A stretch of 64,000 nucleotides of DNA, from NCBI GenBank assembly GCA_016946835.1, contig JACVTC010000065.1, forward strand, positions 542,501 to 606,500, given 5' to 3'. The notes under the pieces are model-generated. The model made no database searches, was not told the origin of the DNA, and was given only the letters and a program-made list of their open reading frames with translations. Both the position numbers and the translations under genes were made by a program. The DNA comes from Neocallimastix lanati (nom. inval.) (lineage: Eukaryota; Neocallimastigomycota; Neocallimastigomycetes; Neocallimastigales; Neocallimastigaceae). Shown here in pieces: positions 61,770-64,000 of this stretch (positions within the stretch are counted from its first letter, which is position 1; the number at the start of each line of letters is the position of its first letter).

Positions 61770-62520
61770 CAGAAAAATACTAAATTATTAATAAATTACT
61801 TAAAAATGTTGAAATTACAACTGAATTAAATTTCAATTTCAATTAATTTCAATTAAATTATTAATAACAAAATAATTAATAAAAATTTATAATTCATTAA
61901 TTATTCTTTATATTTTATTTATTTTATAATATTATAAGTTATTTGATCATCTTAGGACCAGCTTAGGCCTACTGATTCTAATGATATCATATTAAACTTA
62001 AATATTATTAATAAATAAAATATTTATTCAACATGAATCATTTGGTCATGTCATCCTTGATTCATAAACTAATGTTTATGTATTAATTTATGTTATATTG
62101 ATTTAATTAATTATTAATTATTAATTATTAATTACTATATTAAATATTTAAATTTAATATTATATTATATATATTAGCTAATATATTAGATTAAAAAATA
62201 TAATTTATTTATATTAAACATATTCTTATACTAAATATTATTATTATCAACTTTATATTATTATTATCAATATTCTCAAACTTACAAAGTATAAAAAGAA
62301 AATTCAAATTTATCTTTTTGTTCTTTGTAAGGTTATAGTTAACCTATTATAATATAACTAAATATTTTTCTTATTAATAAAAAATAAAAATTTTATATCA
62401 TATCGAACCAATTATTAGTTTTAATTAAGTGTTAAATTAACAAATTTAACTTTATAACTCTTTTATTTTAGTAATTTATTTATATCTATATAGTTATATA
62501 ATATAGATATATCAACCTGA
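61770..62520 (-). mobile_element. LTR-like unit, family G (inverted)
   Basis: Shares with 39379-42567 a TTAGGCCTA phrase, a hairpin CTTACAAAG..CTTTGTAAG (62280-62335) and a TATATAGTTATATAATATAG phrase near 62485. Ends not fixed. Confidence 0.45.
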
Positions 62521-63291
62521 TTCCGTCATTAAATTCAATCTGTCTACTTCTTAACAAAAAATTTAATAGATGTAAATAAATTTTAATTAATTAAATAATG
62601 TAAATAATTTTAGTTTTATATAAAATATAATTAAACTTTATGTTAATTATAAATAGTAAATATTATGTTATAGATTATACTTTGTTTATAAATAACAAAA
62701 TAAAAATATTATTGTTTATATTTAGTTATAAATAGTTTAATTTGTAAAAATAAAAAAAAAATATTAATTAAAAATTATTGTTTAAATAATATAAACAAAA
62801 ATAATAATTTTCGGAGTATTAAAGAAACATTTCGTAAAATTATTATAAATATTAAAAATATATAAAAACATTAGAAAATTATTATAAAAAAAATAGGGAA
62901 AAAAAGAGAGTAACTAATAAAACCTGTAACAGAAAATAAATAATAATAATAATAATAATAAAATTAATAAATAATAAATAATAAATAATAAATAAAAGAA
63001 AAAGGATAGAAATAATTGTGGTAAGAAAATAAGAGAGATATTATTATTAAAAGTAATAATTATTTAGTTTAGAATATAAAATTTTCTATAAAAAAATATA
63101 TAAAAAGAAATAGACAACCCCAAATCTTTTTGGTGGAGAATCCGGGCGGGTCTATTAGAAAATTTTATGAAAATAAATTAAATAATTATTTAAATTATAT
63201 AAAACGAGAACAAGTAAACAATATAATTGTTGAAAGTTTTTGTTTTAAATTAGAAATAGTAATAAAATAATAATATGATAATAATATAAAG

Positions 63292-63324
<33 letters not shown>

Positions 63325-63644
63325 AAAAAATGGAATATTTAATTATAATTAATGGTTATTATAATAAATAATTATAGTTATTATGTTATTTAGTATAAGT
63401 TATATAAAGATATAATTATATAAGAATAAATAATATTATTATTAGGTTATATAGTAGATAATAAATAATAAATATTAGTTTATTAAATATAAGTTATATA
63501 AATACAATTATTAGTGAATAAATAATAACATATTAAGAATTAAGAATTTAGTAATAATTTATAAAAGTTAGATTTATTTGAATATAATAATAATATATAC
63601 GAATAATAATATTTCATTATCAATACCACAATTAATAAATTATT
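62521..63644. other. AT-rich leader of the last retroelement, possible primer-binding site
   Basis: At 63131 TGGTGGAGAATCCGGG is complementary to a tRNA-like 3' end (..CTCCACCA), the form expected of a gypsy primer-binding site. An LTR would then lie to its left, but its ends are not clear. Confidence 0.4.
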
Positions 63645-63648
63645 TTAG

Positions 63649-63686
<38 letters not shown>

Positions 63687-63812
63687 GGTTCAAACCATAC
63701 TTTTCTTTATCAATATATATAATTTTATAAAAGAAAATAATATATATATATATTATTCATATAGTATAAATTTAAATAAAGAAAATATATATCAGTATTA
63801 ATAATAAATTAA

Positions 63813-64000
63813 ATGTTGGATGTATCAAAGATAAAGAAAGAACTTCCCTACCTGGAAGATTATGGTAAAAATGTATTTGAATGGGTAGAAGATTTGAAAG
63901 ACCTACTCACTCTCTATGATATAACGGAGTCCAAGAAGGCTTTTGCGTGGGTTTTGGCATCGGTGGAAGATGACATAAAAGATATAATAAAGGCGTTAGT
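63813..64000 (+). mobile_element. start of a retroelement gag frame, cut by window end
   Basis: An open frame begins MLDVSKIKKELPYLEDYGKN and runs unbroken for 62 codons to the edge. Composition (ELPYLEDYGKNVFEWVEDL) is typical of the start of Ty3/gypsy-type gag. A possible primer-binding site lies about 0.7 kb upstream, and a poly-A of about 40 at 63645-63683. Confidence 0.6.

Noticed and set aside
1-64000. Dictyostelid origin
   Set aside because: AT-richness and tRNA-targeted retroelements would fit, but a gene with 22 short exons, no poly-Asn/Gln host proteins and a receptor type known to me from anaerobic fungi favour Neocallimastigomycota. Not certain.

Overview
Organism and style. The window is extremely AT-rich. 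Introns and spacers are full of A/T homopolymers and AAT-type microsatellites. The two convincing host genes are a many-exon class C GPCR-like receptor with a beta-helix ectodomain and a secreted Thr-rich/acidic-repeat protein. Together with the Ty1/copia, Ty3/gypsy and MULE debris this best fits an anaerobic gut fungus (Neocallimastigomycota). A dictyostelid was considered; the 22-exon gene and the lack of Asn/Gln homopolymers in host proteins speak against it. This is judgement from sequence only.

Layout. 1-1.37 kb: A/T repeats. 1.37-7.87 kb: receptor gene, + strand, 22 exons that I could thread in frame. 8-11.2 kb: old copia relic on the - strand followed by tandem repeats of about 300-380 bp. 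11.9-16.6 kb: a large AAATAAT satellite carrying a GAGTATTTATT motif, then two blocks of the same satellite in the opposite orientation. 18.56-20.90 kb: secreted 777-residue protein. 22.1-25 kb: a kinase-like relic and an LTR with a folded-RNA-like core. 25.06-28.72 kb: a very young copia insertion with near-identical LTRs. 28.9-36 kb: gypsy relic, tandem LTRs and a second copia gag-protease piece. 37.1-48.73 kb: a long head-to-tail array of LTR-like units ending exactly 14 nt upstream of a tRNA-Asn, with a MULE transposon and three foreign LTRs nested inside. 48.74-48.91 kb: tRNA-Asn and a tRNA-Arg-like gene. 49.4-51.6 kb: gypsy gag relic. 52.74-53.34 kb: non-autonomous MULE. 54.44-54.51 kb: tRNA-Val on the - strand. 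54.53-62.5 kb: a second LTR array, related to the first and inverted, again starting exactly 14 nt upstream of the tRNA. 63.8 kb to the end: start of a further gag frame.

How it fits together. The two tRNA loci look like landing pads hit again and again by retroelements that integrate at a fixed offset upstream of Pol III genes, as Ty3 does in yeast and DGLT-A/TRE elements do in Dictyostelium. Each hit duplicates the same 4-bp site (GAAC at Asn, TTAT at Val), so the arrays read as stratified records with the newest unit next to the tRNA. One LTR family (called X here) carries a compact set of hairpins plus an H-type pseudoknot. Its stems change in a compensatory way between copies, and this is the best candidate for an undescribed structured element in the window.
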